This document shows positions 32,413 to 44,529 of a stretch of 64,000 nucleotides of DNA, one piece after another; positions within the stretch are counted from its first letter, which is position 1; each line of letters opens with the position of its first letter. Position numbers and translations under genes: made by a program. Source of the stretch: Chlorops oryzae (Eukaryota; Arthropoda; Insecta; Diptera; Chloropidae); contig CM035808.1 in assembly GCA_020466095.1 (NCBI GenBank), positions 96,368,922-96,432,921 of the forward strand, written 5' to 3'. The notes beneath the pieces were generated by a model. The model did no database searches. It saw only the letters and a list, made by a program, of their open reading frames with translations, and was not told the DNA's origin.

Positions 32413-34023
32413 CAGCGGTTGACAACTAATTAGAAACGATGCTTCTCATCTTATAAATCTCCACTTTTCAATTGTTTGCGTTAGTTGAACACTGCATTTC
32501 CGCTGTCCTTATATTCCCATCTTCCTCTCATTTGAAATGAAATGGATAGCCGTTTCGATAGGCTGCTAAATTTGCATGGGTGGGATTCTCAATTGAAACA
32601 CGTGATTTTTCTTTTGACACTTAATTAGAAACGAAGTTTTAGCAGTGCCAAAAAGTCAGTTTCTTTTAGTTCTTTGTGTATATTTTGGTAAGATTTTATT
32701 ATTTGGAATCAAGCGAAGGCGTATTGAATGAAAAATTATTTAGCTAAATAGCTTAATGGATGGGAAAAGGCAAAAATTGTACGTCGGCGACAAGAAAGAC
32801 AATTATTGAGCTTCGTGAGTTTGGCCTCTCATACCAACAAATCGCAACTCAGCTAAATTGTTCCAAAAAGATGGTAATTGGTGCTATTTCTCATATTCGA
32901 AAATATGAGACCCCAGAAAATGTTCCACAGAAAGCTAGACCACACAAAACCTCGAAACGATTTGATATAGTAATTGTTCGTCTCTCCAAAGCTGACCCTA
33001 GAAAGACCTCTGCCGATATACAACGCGATATTATAGAAATGTTTTACAAAGGAATATCAAAAAGAACGGTTGCTCGTCGTTTGGTAGATGCTGGGCTTCA
33101 CGGCAGACTCGCACGAAAGAAACCTCTAGTAAGGTTGTCTTACAAAAAAAAAAAGGTATGCAATTTGCTAAAACCCATGCTAATTGGACAGCTAAAAAAT
33201 GAAAATATATCTTTTGGAGTGATGAAACCAAGATTTGGCCCTGGCGGGGTAAAGTACGTTCGACACCCCAAATGTAAAGAACTGGATCCCAGATACACCA
33301 CGCCCGTAGTAAAACATGGCGGTGGATCTATTTTCGTTTGGGGCTGTTTTTCGTGGAACGGCGTTGGCCTAATTCATCAAATTGTGGGTAGAAAAAACAA
33401 TGATATTCTGGAAAACGTATTGTTGCCGTGGGCCGAAGAAAACATGCCGGTTATTTGGTCTTTTCAGCAAGACAATGACCCAAAGCACACCTCTAAGTAC
33501 ACGAAAAACTTATTTTCTCAAAATTCCATGAAAGTCATTGAGTGGCCGTCGCAAAAACCTGATTTGAATTCCACTGCACACCTATGGGGTGAAGCAAAAA
33601 GAGCTTTCAGGACTCCAAATTTTACAAATTGGAATAACCTTTAAGAAAAAGTGAAGGAAACGTGGTACGCGCCAGCTAAGCGATGCCAAGACCTAATCAA
33701 GTCCATGCAAAACCGTTGCGGAGCTGTGTTGAAGCAGAGAGGATTTCCGACCAAGTACTAACAAAAAACAATAAATTTTACTTTTATTTTCCTTTAAATT
33801 GCTTGAAATATTTCCGCGTTTCTAATTAGTTGTCCTAATCAAAACTGAGTTTTTTTTTTTAATGTGAAAAAATAATATTCCTCTATGAAAACAGAATTTT
33901 TTCTGATTTATTCTTATAGCGAATACTTCAAAGTTTATTTTTTCTATCATATATTCATGAATTAATTATAAAAAACGATAATTTTTTCAAAAAAAAAGTT
34001 TCGTTCCTAATTAGTTGTCATGC
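32413..34023 (+). mobile_element. Tc1-like element with inverted/direct double repeats, dead
   Basis: GACAACTAATTAGAAACG (32421) is mirrored near 34002-34019. A second inner pair lies at 32616-32633 and 33816-33834, about 190 bp inside each end. This IR/DR arrangement is known in Bari- and Sleeping Beauty-like Tc1 elements. TA probably flanks it (32411-32412, 34024-34025). Confidence 0.75.
32760..33761 (+). pseudogene. Tc1/Bari-like transposase, inactivated
   Basis: The N-terminal helix-turn-helix domains (GLSYQQIATQLNCSKKMV; ISKRTVARRLVDAGLHGR) are recognisable. A frameshift at the A-run near 33150 moves the first-D segment out of frame before the frame is regained around GGVKYVRHP. The second D is present in SFQQDNDPKHT. 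The usual catalytic E before HLWGE is replaced by A in PDLNSTAHLWGEAKRA. A premature TAA after NWNNL (33642-33644) is followed by the in-frame tail to 33761 (RGFPTKY). Both the frame and the active site are lost. Confidence 0.85.
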
Positions 34024-34734
34024 TATGGAAATTTCCCCATTTTTGGGGATAAGGCAAAAAGGGGAAAATGTGAATTTTTAAAACTATAGGGGTATTCACA
34101 AAGGCCTGTTAAAGGCGTTGGAAAGTCGGAAATTGGTTAAACTGAGAGAGAGGTTGGATCTTAATCACTTTTATTTAACCTTTTTTATCCGAAAATGTAA
34201 AAAAAAGTACAAAAAAGTGTTTAAATGTACTCAGTTGAGACATTTTATAAATTGTCCCTTTTTGCCATATTAGAAACCCCACACACAGAAAAATATGACC
34301 CCATAAAATCGATAAGATCCCCTTATTGAACGATTTTATAGAGAAATCTTCTTAAACTATATGAACGATGTGCTTTTTCCATAGAGAAAACTCTTTGAAT
34401 GCATAGAGAAAATCTTATTGAAACATTTTAATAGATATCCTCATATATTTAATGTGAATATCTCTTTATTTCTGTTGAAGAATATGGAAAACTTCTTGAT
34501 ATAGTCAAATAATAAGGTGAGCATATCAATAAAACTATGTGACATTCTTATAAAAGTGACCTTTTGATAAGTTATCCTTATCGCTTTAAGAAGAGGCCTT
34601 TTTAATATAAAAAGCAAGACTTATTGATTTAAAAAAGTATATGAATTCCGTATTCATTCCATAGTTTAAAAAGACAGACCAGTTTTTTTTTGCACTTACA
34701 TTGATATAATCAATCTAGCAAGCTGAAATCATAT

Positions 34735-34806
34735 CTCGCGATGGCGTAGTTGAAGTGTGCTAGACTTGTAATCTGGAAGGTCCGAGTTCGAACCCCGCCG
34801 CAGGCC
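34735..34806 (+). other. tRNA-Thr(TGT)-like module
   Basis: Box-A-like TGGCGTAGTTGAAG and box-B GAGTTCGAACCCC. Between them is a 5-bp anticodon stem (CTAGA/TCTGG, 34760-34776) with loop CTTGTAA, whose centre TGT would read threonine codons. The acceptor and T stems pair poorly, so it is more likely a tRNA relic or SINE head than a working gene. Confidence 0.5.
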
Positions 34807-35095
34807 AAAGAAGTTGTGTAAAAATTGAGGATAAAACAGGCAAGTAAATTTCGAGGGGAAAAATACGGGGAGCAGAAAGTAAGTTGGACACGAACCAATA
34901 AAAACAAGTTGCTTTCGTCGGGCCTTCCGAAACGTCACACATAAGCTCTTTCAAGAAATTCCTATAGAATCTTTTTTTTAAATTTTTTAAGCATAAAAAA
35001 CTTTGGTAAAATCTTTTATTTCTCAGTTTTTCAAATAATGTAAATGTTAAATTATCTAATTTTCCAACAAAAAAAAAAAAAAAAAAAAAAAACGA

Positions 35096-35131
35096 CGCTC
35101 GCTGGAGCAGGGATCGAACCCGCCGACCTGG
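35096..35131 (-). other. 3' half of a tRNA-like module
   Basis: On the minus strand, GCGGGTTCGATCCCTGC forms a good 5-bp T stem and loop, followed by TCCAGCG. The 5' half is missing and a long A/T run lies beside it. It faces the 34735-34806 module inside the same TIR element. Confidence 0.5.
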
Positions 35132-35312
35132 TTTTTTAAAAGAATTCATATCAAAATGATAAGTTATCTTCTTGACTTTTCGTTCAATTTTTCGTTAAAA
35201 TAAACAATAAGTTTTTCTCTATGGTTTCAATAAGACAATCTTCTTGGATAAAAACCATAGAGAAATCTTATTGTTTTTCTTCCATTTTATGTGGTATCGT
35301 TTTCTCTGTGCA

Positions 35313-36125
35313 TGTCTTAATAAGGCCCAATTCGGATTGCTCTCAAAAACGTGCGAACATTTAAAGAAAAAGATAAAATTTTTATCTGATTTCATTGTAA
35401 ATATTGTTTGAGATCAAAAATTTAAATAAATACTCTTCCCAGCTCTTCTTATGTAAAATAATATTTTTAAAACTCAAAGTTGTATATTCAAGTACAGGTA
35501 CAATGCATTATCGATAGTAATTTCGTTAACTTGCTGTCCATTGCAGTGAAAGGCCTTCTTTCTCATTGTTTTTAACTGCTTCGTATATTAAGGTCCATTT
35601 AGGGCCTCAAAAAAAATTTTTTTTTAATATCCAGTTGCAAGGTGACTATTGTATGCCTTATTAAAACCACTTTACGTTTTATTCGGAATACAGCAATGCC
35701 AGGGGTTGTTTCCATCCTTTTTAATTTGAATAAAGTCCGACTTTTGGTATGAGCATCAAGACTTTACAAAATTATCAACAACTTTTAGAAAAACATTGCT
35801 CTTCTTCTCACGCAAAATTAGATCAAACACGTTGTATTCACTTCAGTAGACTTTGTTGGAAGATTACTATTCACTCAGCTACACAATCGATGCAATTTTG
35901 TTTGCTTTGTGAAGTAAATATAAACGCTTTAGAACATGCCAAAAATCATTATGCTAGGAGTGCTAGAAATATGTTTTCTGAAAATCGGGCCTTGTAAAGC
36001 CGTTGGTTTTATTTGGCTCAACCACCTTATAAGCATACTTGTTTTAAAAAAGGGATTTTTCGAGGAGAGTAGGAAAAAATTAAGCTATAAGAGAGAAAAA
36101 TCGTGCGCGTGGCAGTTTTTTTTTT
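35313..36125. other. Interior of the hAT element, no recognisable transposase
   Basis: The longest frame (35749-35997, plus, 82 codons, starting at an ATG) shows no hAT signature such as a BED finger or C-terminal dimerisation motif. It may be a fragment of the lost transposase. Confidence 0.3.
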
Positions 36126-36365
36126 AATTGAACTGTTTGCCTACCCCGCTTATATCGTCTCGTGTATAATAGCTCTAAGAAGAACAGATGATTATTTCGA
36201 ACACACTTTAAAAAAGTATTCATTCGATACGATTCCTAAAGGTCCGTTAAACCCTTGCATTGAAAGCGTGCATGTAATATGGTTTTAATTTAAATAGACG
36301 TTAAAATTGAAAAAGTTATTTTTCCCCCCCACGCAAAACAGAATTGCTACGGCACTGAGTCCCAC

Positions 36366-37625
36366 TATTATATTGATGCGAAATCGTGCGAAGTTTAAAA
36401 CTTTCAAAATCTCAAAGCACACACAGTACAGAGTATTTAAGCAAAGTTTCAAGTTGGTTACAGTTGAATACACCAATGAGATGGTCCAAATTATATCTAA
36501 AACTCTGATAATATTCAAAGAAAAAACGTTCATTTTGATACATCGGTACAGCCCACTTCCTAGAGATATGATATTTTCTTATATTTCTACTGAAGAAGCC
36601 ATCTTTTTTTTACAGAAACGCTTTAACTGAAGATTGATAAAGATAGTTTTTGAAACTTCGCCTTTGATGTACAAAAAAATCACTTTTAAAAGGTCAGAAA
36701 CAGCAATGGATATATTTTTTGGCCTAATTGGACAATTCTCATTACTTCTAAATCATTAAAACACAAAAAATAGATTTTGAATTTTTTCCGGCTAAATCGT
36801 CCAAATGGCCCAATGTGCCACGCATATAAGAATATGATCTTTGCTTTTAAAAACAGCTGCGATACATGAATCAATGCAAAAATACAATGAAGAACAACAC
36901 ATCTCTACTTAATATCATTATATGTTTCTACTAATAGACAGTTTAAAAAACGAACTCAATTTTGACTGAAAGATTTTTGATGTTGTTAAAACTTCGAGCT
37001 CCATAGCTTCAACTGCCTTGCAAACTTTATTTATCGATTCAAAATATTTCATCTAAATTTTAATTGAGATTCAAACCTCTTCGGTTCTGCTTCCAATCTT
37101 TTATTTCTTTTGAAATTTCTATTTTTTTTCGCTAATTCGCCTTTTGCCACATACGTTTGCCCTTGCTCGGCATCTGGGGTAAGTTATCTATGCCTGTTCG
37201 ATGAAAATATGGTTAGGAACCACTATTCGAAAATATTAACTTAAATTAAAAAATAAGACTTAAATCCGTTATTGAATAAAAAGGATAACTGACTTAAAAT
37301 TTAGACCACAAATTTTTGGAAAAATTTTGAGTTATCCCGCTTAAAAGCTACTTGGGCCATTTTGAGTGGCGTATGAATTTAGCAATATGTAAAATTTTAA
37401 TTTTTGTCATAATGTTTAGGATTTGCGTTTAAAGTTCAGATTTAAATAAATTAATTATGGTTTTTAACACTTTTGTTGAAACTCTTATATTTTTCAAGAC
37501 ATGGGTATTTAAATGAAAATTTACCAGGTGGGCCACTTTGAGTGGTAGCCACTGTTAACTCATAAGACCATATTACATAAAATATTGCCAGATTTAAGGT
37601 TTTAAAAATCCTTTAAAAAACTAGT
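36366..37625. other. Unexplained AT-rich intergenic DNA
   Basis: No coding motifs. GGGCCATTTTGAGTGG (near 37356) recurs in diverged form as GGGCCACTTTGAGTGG near 37531, a short direct repeat about 175 bp apart. Confidence 0.35.
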
Positions 37626-37641
37626 GCATGAAAATGAATCG

Positions 37642-38560
37642 TCATGCGAGACGCATATGGGGCAAAAAACAACAAAAGTACCACCGGCAAAATTTTTTCA
37701 CGGAATTTGAAGTCTTCGGTTGCGCAAAAATGCGAGCCGGTTGGCTCGTCGGGAACGAGCCCGTCTCCAGGGGAGTTGACAATGGGGGTGAAGAAACTTG
37801 GCCATCTGGTGTTGCAGTAGCATTTGGAAAATGCAGCAAGGTATGATGTCGTTGTTGGCACTTCGCGCAGCGAAAGGTACTATTGCACTTTGCCTTTAGA
37901 TGACCGGCCGAGAGACAGTTTAGACATAGATTGTTCTGTGAAACAGCTTGAACCCGTTCGTCGACCGACATCTGGAGAAATTTATCACCTTGACGCAGAG
38001 GATGGCTTCCGCTACATAAAATACACGGTTCCGCAGTTCGATCTAAAGTAAAAGACTCGTTTTTTGAAGAATCTATTGGGTTGAAGGCTGGAGTCAGAGC
38101 TTTAAATTGTGTGAAATTGAAATGGCGCTCAAGAGCTTTACAGCGGCGTCTGATGACTGCATTAATTTGTTCACAGGCCGTATGCTCTTGATGTGAAGAA
38201 CATGATTGCGTTCGGGGAGCATATATTTTTTCCCATAGCATATTGCGGAGTTGTGCTCTGGCTATAATTTAGAGTTATTGACAATCGTTCAAAGCGATCC
38301 AAACAGGTGCGACGACTCCAACACTCCATTCACCACCTTCACAAGCTACACTGAAGGCATTGTTGACGCGCTACCAAACGGTATTCATGTCCTCCACAAA
38401 GATCTCCACCAGCGACTCCGACGAAGTCCTTGGATTACAATCAGCCGCATTAAGGAACAAACCCTCGAGGTTCTCTAGCTGGAAGTTGAAATTCCAATTG
38501 GACGCCGTGACAATCGTGTCTTAATCTCGTTGAATTGTATCACGGCGACCACTGCCGGTC
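37642..38560 (-). pseudogene. BEL/Pao gag relic with zinc knuckles
   Basis: The frame from 38241 to 37642 encodes a gag C-terminus with a cysteine-rich block: CILCSGSHPLRQ, NLCLNCLSAGHLKAKC and CAKCQQRHHTLLH. That spacing is typical of Pao/BEL gag. Upstream (38250-38560) the same strand carries shifted gag-like fragments with several stops. It lies downstream of a putative primer-binding site at 39377-39394. Protease and polymerase are absent, so it is a truncated copy. Confidence 0.75.
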
Positions 38561-39376
38561 GTAGCGCGCTTAAAAATTTATAACTTGCGTTTCGCAATCG
38601 ATGTAATTTGAAAGACTCCGTAAAAGTCGAGGTTGAACAAATTTTCGGTCAATGCCTGTCGTAGCGCACTGGTTATGGACTTTCACTTTCGCAACACCCT
38701 ACAAGCTTCCTGCAACCCCAAATTCAAATTAAGTAAATTCTAATCGCTTTAATAGAATTCAATAAAATAGCAAACACGGCTTGCAATTCTTAATGCCCTT
38801 GTCTCAAGAATGCACACTCGATCGGTGGATGTTTGATGCTCGATGTGCGCTCGCTACCGCTTAGCTCGATTGATAACAAATTTCGGCACACGATGGCAAA
38901 TCTGACCTACGCAATAAGTATGGTTGTATGCTTATGCAAATATCTACACGCATGAGTACCAAGAGCGGTTGATAAATGAAGCAAAGGAAGAAATTGATGC
39001 TCAAAGGCTTTCAGAAAACCGAAAAAACAATTCGCTGGCAGGCCGAATCCCTCTCTTCGTTCTCAACTGAAGGGAACGACGAAACGACAATTAGACTGCG
39101 AGTCGCTAGGTCACTATGTTGTTGTTGTCACTCTATTTGCATTGCACAAAAAACCACCGTTCACACCGACTGACAAACAGGTACGCAGCCAATTTGAAGT
39201 ATTAAGCCAGAGAGAGACAGAGTCTGTCCACGATTTCAATGCATACGCTTCACGTGCTCTGGAACTGTGATTCGATGCCCTTGAGAAGGCAACAGGCGAG
39301 CGGTTGAAGGTCGTGGCACGTGGTACGCGTGGACGAACTCTCTGCACTGAATGGTCCACCGGAGCTGATTCCAGGG

Positions 39377-39394
39377 TCCTGGCACGGGATCACC
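39377..39394 (-). other. Putative retrotransposon primer-binding site
   Basis: On the minus strand, TGGTGATCCCGTGCCAGG lies two bases after a CA that ends an LTR-like sequence beginning at 39399. A TGG start complementary to a tRNA CCA end fits a primer site. The LTR would extend rightward from 39399 (TGTTAATGTTAGGGAC in plus orientation). Its far end and the partner LTR were not found. Confidence 0.45.
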
Positions 39395-39398
39395 AAAT

Positions 39399-41369
39399 GT
39401 TAATGTTAGGGACATTAAAAAACTAACGTACCTGGGTGTGCTGCTGCTCCTGTGGAGTGGCCGATTTTGTAATGCTTCCTTCGTTGGGTTGGAGTCGGCG
39501 CTTTTCGCGACGCGATTCAATATTATTGAAGAAAGGGTTTTTTTAGATGGCAAACAAAAACTTAGCCTTCGTGGCTATTTAGGAGATTTCAATTGATTTT
39601 CTCTTTTTTCCTTTTTTTTCATAAACTAAACAAACTTTGCCTTCGTGGCGACTTATCAGCAAGATATCTTCATTAATTCTAATTTTTTTTTGTTTTTGTG
39701 TTGCTTTATTTGTATAAAAAAATGTTTTGAAAATAAACTTTTTAATAAATAATTGTCTTTATTAAAAAAGATAACTTAATCCTTGTCCAAGAAAAATATG
39801 GAAAGTTTAAGTTTTAGTTTCCTTAAGAATTCAGTTTGTGCTGTTATTTAAGTGGCAATTGCTTTTTAAAAAAAAAAATTATTTTTTCATAATGTAGCTT
39901 TAAAAACTGCTCAGTTCTAATAAAAGGAAACAAACTTAATTCACAAGCTTTGAAAAACTAAATTTAATTCTCTTTTTGTGTCAAAATTACTATGTGTTTT
40001 AAAAAGTTGCGCAATTTTTCGGAATTCCATTTGTAAGTTGAAAAAAAGGTTGCAAAGCGTTTATTAACAATTTTGAAAAAAGATGCTTCCAAAAAATCTT
40101 TTTGCCTAAAAATTAAAAGCATATTATAAGGGTCAAAAATGTAATTTTTAAAAACAGCTTTTATGGTTAGCAGTAAAATTAACAGAAGTTTTATTAAATA
40201 TGGATTTAATAAAACAAATTATTTGGAAAAAAATAAGAAAATACTTTCGGCAAAAAAAGGAGCGTAATAAAGAATTATCCTTCCAATAACAGAAGAACGC
40301 TCTATATGAAGAGGTTCTTAATGAAAATGACCTGGCCTAAATTGAAAATTTAAACTAAATTCTGAAATCCTTGAAAAAAAAACACATTTGTCTGGAATTA
40401 AGAAAAGTACTTAGACTTTGGTTTGGCCAACTCTTTATGGTTCGGAAAGAAACTTTATAGTGGGTCGATTTTAATTTTGGACCAACCAAAGTTTAAAATA
40501 ATAAAAATATAAAGAAAAATTTATTTTTTGTTTTTGTTGTTTTGAAAATAGAAAATTTAAATTTTTCAATACTCTTTTGTTAAAATTCCCGGATATTCAA
40601 TTTTGTCTCAAGCTTGAATGTTGGTCCATTCGTTTGGAAAATTTCTTTTATCAAAGATGAATTGTTGCACCCCCAATTTAGAACTTTATTATGATTTTAA
40701 TTGAAATGATTTTTCAAGTTTTAAAAAATTCAATTTTTCTGATGAATAAATAATTTCGTTGCAAAATGTTAGATAGACATGTTTTTTAAAATAAATTCCG
40801 GATTGCCTCATAAAGTTATTTTTCACTTGGTCCCACTTACCATCAGGAATTCCAATTTTAATTTGATACTTTTAGGTGCTCTGTTGTTTAAACACTTTTT
40901 TAAAAAAAAAATTTAGGTATGGTTTAAGTTATGAATAAAAATATAATTTTTATTTGATCGACCGGAAAAATTGGGGAAATGTAATTTCAAAACTTTAAGG
41001 GCATTAGTTTTGGTTTAAAATAAATTTCAAAACATTTTATAAATAAAGTTCAACTATGTTTTGGTTTCGTCATTATAAAAGCAAAAAATTAAAAAATTTT
41101 AAACATTTTTTCCTTTTAAAATACTCCTTTTTGTTTCATAAGAAAGTTTTTATAACCAAAAAAATTTATTTTTGCCAAATTAATTTTTATTTGTTAAACA
41201 ATTTTTGTAACTTCCTTATGCAACATAAATTTATTGAAAAGGCTGCCTCTTGGGCTTTTTGTTCCAAAGCACAAAATTCGGATCATTTAAATTGTTTGTT
41301 TCTAAGCTTCAAATTTTATGTCCCGGTATGGGTATTCCTCAAGCAGTGCAAAGGAGCATTTGCTAAACA
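39399..41369. other. AT-rich stretch, probably LTR remnants of two BEL-like copies
   Basis: Between the two inferred primer sites (39377-39394 minus, 41373 plus). It should hold the 5' LTRs of the divergent gag relics and unrelated filler. Homopolymer-rich, with no genes or clear LTR duplicates. Confidence 0.35.
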
Positions 41370-41547
41370 TATTGGTGACCCCAAGTCTTGTATTTGGCAC
41401 GAGACTTCATCGCAACACGCAAATTGTAATTCCGGTAGCAACACGGAGGAACAACCAACCCTTGGAAAGGAACATCAGCTATCTCACTCAAGTCGAGGTG
41501 GACTAGAGACACCATTGAATTCAACTTGCACAGTTCGAAACAACGCA

Positions 41548-42835
41548 ATGGATGCGTTTAATCAACTTATAGAAAAACAAAAGGAAACCGGTACTAACAT
41601 TGAAGCTATTATCAGAAACTTCAAGAAAGATTCAGCCGGAAGAAAAGATACCAATTACTTCAGGGAACGCCTTAGACGGTTAGACGAAGAATGGTCTAAA
41701 TTCGAAACAAAAGACAACCAAATACGATAGTTGGAAAATCCACCGTTAAACCACGAATACTTCACCAGAGATTACTACAGCTCAATACTAAACATAGTGC
41801 AGCAATATACAGAAGTATTCAAGGCAGCCATACAGAAAGAAACACTAATGGAGAGTGACGGGAAAGCTCAGCAACAAAACTCAACAAAGCAAAAGGACCA
41901 AGCAGTGGGTGAAGTACAACAAATAGTTCCCGGTGAAATTATTAAGCTTCTCCGCAGACAAAAAGTAATAATGTCATCGCTAAAACGTTTACTGAAAGAA
42001 AATTTTTCAAAGGAAGACATCCTAATCGCCAAAAAATTATGGGAAAACGTTAAAAATATTCATTTTCAATTATACGAAATGTATGATGACCCAGCCACAC
42101 AAGGTTACAACACAGATGAGTTTTTATGGTTAGAAAATATGGTGAGAAACATGTTCAAAACATCGGCTCAGCAGTACAAGAAAGCTCAAAAGAAGTAAGG
42201 TCTCAGGAATCAATTCCAATGCCAAATTTAACGATCCCGAAATTTGATGGAAGCCACATCAAATGGCAAGAATTTCACGATTTATTCACCTCACTGATAG
42301 TGCTCCAACCAATGCCAAAGGTTCAGAAGATTTGGTACCTCAAAACACACTTGGTGGGGGAGGCTTCGAATCTAATAAAGCACTTTGCGGCCACTGGAGA
42401 AAACTTTGATGCAGCATGGGCGTAGATCGATACAACAACAAAAGAATACTTGTTGGAAAACTAATTCAAGAATTGGTCGACACCCCAACAAAGGCATCCA
42501 GCGACCATTTTAAGGAGCTACATGACAGAACACAAGAATGTCTATTAGCACTTAAAAATCTGAAGATCACGCCTTCGATATGAGCAATGTCTTTCAAATC
42601 CAAGAGAAGTTCCAACAATAGATGATTTCTTACAATTTCTGGAAAGGCATTTCCAATCATTGGAAGCAATAGGTGAAAAAGACAGATCAGGAAATTCAAA
42701 GGCAAAGGTTTGCACATCCGTGACTTCAGTTGATAGTTCGTGTGCAGTTTGTAAAAATGGGAAGCATCCATTGTTTTCATGCAAAACATTCTTGCAGTTA
42801 ACACCACCAGAACGACTGCACGACCGCGGTTCCTG
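41548..42835 (+). pseudogene. Second BEL/Pao gag relic
   Basis: The ATG at 41548 opens MDAFNQLIEKQKETG, with an in-frame TAG at 41728. The frame then continues from 41731 to 42198, shifts, and carries the gag domain IPKFDGSHIKWQEFHDLFTS and KTHLVGEASNLIKH (to 42425). Further shifted fragments follow (ILVGKLIQELVDTP) and end with the zinc knuckle CAVCKNGKHPLFSCKTF near 42740-42800. A primer-site-like TGGTGACCCC lies upstream at 41373. At least three lesions. It differs from both the 7180-13590 element and the 37642 relic. Confidence 0.75.
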
Positions 42836-42955
42836 ATTGCGCTTGTGCTTCCTTGCACTTCGGTAAAATAATACTCAAGCATTCCATTGCACAAACGCGA
42901 TTCCTAACTACGTTTGTGCTTCTTAGCACTCTTCCGGTAAAATAATACCCGAAAT
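42826..42955. repeat. Tandem duplication of about 70 bp
   Basis: The block GCGCTTGTGCTTCCTTGCAC ... CGGTAAAATAATAC is repeated as CGTTTGTGCTTCTTAGCACT ... CGGTAAAATAATAC, about 70 bp later. Confidence 0.75.
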
Positions 42956-43305
42956 CTCCAAGTCTATTCAGACTCAACAGGCCATTTCACGGTCGGATCT
43001 TTGATCGAATTAGTCACATGTGTCGGTGAAAGGTAGAGTCCGTGTGCACATAGACTTTAGTTTTCACTAGCACAGTTGAAGGGTTCGTTCAGGGATCTGA
43101 CAGTGAATTGGCCGTTTTACGTCCAGGTTTCCTTATCTGAGGCTCTCATGCAAATATTAATTACATTTATATGCATATTAATTAAAATAATGCTACATAT
43201 CATGTAATTAATTCCAAACTAGACTTAAGATTTTCCTTCTTACTGATGGACTCATGTAAAACGAGTGATACAATAAATAAATTAAAAGTTAAAAAAAAAA
43301 AATTG

Positions 43306-43765
43306 GTTAATTTCGACTTCATATTCTTCCTCAGCGTACCACAAACGTATTATGGGATACGTATTTCGATTTTTGATGCATTACAGCATTTCCACCCTAC
43401 TGGGGGTTGGTTCATCAAGGATTCGGGGGGGGTGTTGAGGGATAACTAAGGGACGTATCTTAATTTCGACTTTATATTCTTGCTCAGCGTGCACAAAAAT
43501 GTACTGTGCGACACGTATTTCGATTCCTTATGTATTTGAGAAATTTCACCTTTTTTGGGGGTGTTGAACCAGGATGCGGAGGGGTGTTGAGGGAAAATTA
43601 AGGGTCGTATCTTAGTTTCGACTCCATATTCTTACTCAGCATAACAAAAATTGTAACTTGCGATATTTAATTTTTTATTTTATGCATTTTAGAAAGTGAG
43701 CCCTTTTGGTGGTTTTAGGGGGGCCCTGGGGCGAAAACTAGGGGTGATGGAGAAAATCTGACTCC
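43306..43765. repeat. Three tandem units of about 152 bp
   Basis: Units start TTAATTTCGACTTCATATTC-like at about 43306, 43458 and 43611. Each ends with a G-rich block (GGGGGGTGTTGAGGGA or diverged). The third unit is most diverged. The open frames across it have no supported product. Confidence 0.8.
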
Positions 43766-44529
43766 GGATTCGTGATCAGCGCCCCACAAAACATAAAGGG
43801 GGTGTGTCACTTTTCTGTAACAGGACCTTTTTTTTTGTGTGCCGGTGTTATTATTTGGGAATACCAAAAAGTGTTTTTTTTTATTTTTTTTTAGGTGTAG
43901 TTTTAGAGCTACCATCAATTTTGTGTGAGGACTTCAGTTGTTTCGTTTTTACGGAAAAATATATATATTACTGTTTCGCTAACCTATCACGGTTGACATC
44001 GTAGCAAAGCTTATATCACGGCCTATCAAATGATATCTTTTTTATGAAGATATAGCCTGTAGTTTTTAAGGTACGAGCTTTGCAATCGTAAAAAATTAGA
44101 ATTTTTTTAATTTTTCTTTGATTTGTTGAGCTTTTTTGATATTTTATGGCATGAAAAAAAATTTTTTAAATATTCTTTGTTCATGGCTTGAAGGGTGTTT
44201 TCTTTATACTAAGTCCCGAAGCCAAATTTTTTGATTTAGGATTTAAAATGTGGAGGATATGGTACGAATTGTGAAAATATATTAAGCTCTAATTTTTAAA
44301 GTACAAAAAAAAACTCCCATGATTTGCAACTGAATTGATTAAGTAGTTTACTTTCTCGTTTATACTTGACAAGAAAATTTGATTAAGCCAGATTTCCAAG
44401 AGTGCAGGAATTCCTGCGCATCAATTCCTGCAAACATTTAACATATAGGTACAAATATATAGAAGAAATTACAATCAAAAGCATAGTTGATTGAAACTGC
44501 CTACCCAACATTTGGAAGATTGTTTTTAC

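Larger units (their letters stand above)
34282..35312. mobile_element. TIR element with subterminal repeats and tRNA-like modules
   Basis: The left end ACACACAGAAAAATATGACC and the right end reading CTCTGTGCATG are inverted, with ATAAAAT shared further in. Several CATAGAGAAAATCTTATTG-like units repeat in opposite orientations near both ends (34330-34440, 35210-35290). The terminus matches that of the element at 16718, so the two are probably one family. No coding sequence. Confidence 0.65.
32126..36357. mobile_element. hAT element, 4.2 kb, degraded, with nested elements
   Basis: It starts CAGGCCCGTAGCAA and ends TTGCTACGGCACTG, with a perfect 8-bp target duplication AGTCCCAC (32118-32125, 36358-36365). 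CAG...CTG termini and an 8-bp duplication define hAT elements. C-runs just inside both ends (CCCCCCCACGCA) are typical of one hAT group. No intact hAT transposase is visible. It carries a Tc1-like element (32413-34023) and another TIR element (34282-35312), both presumably later arrivals. Confidence 0.85.
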
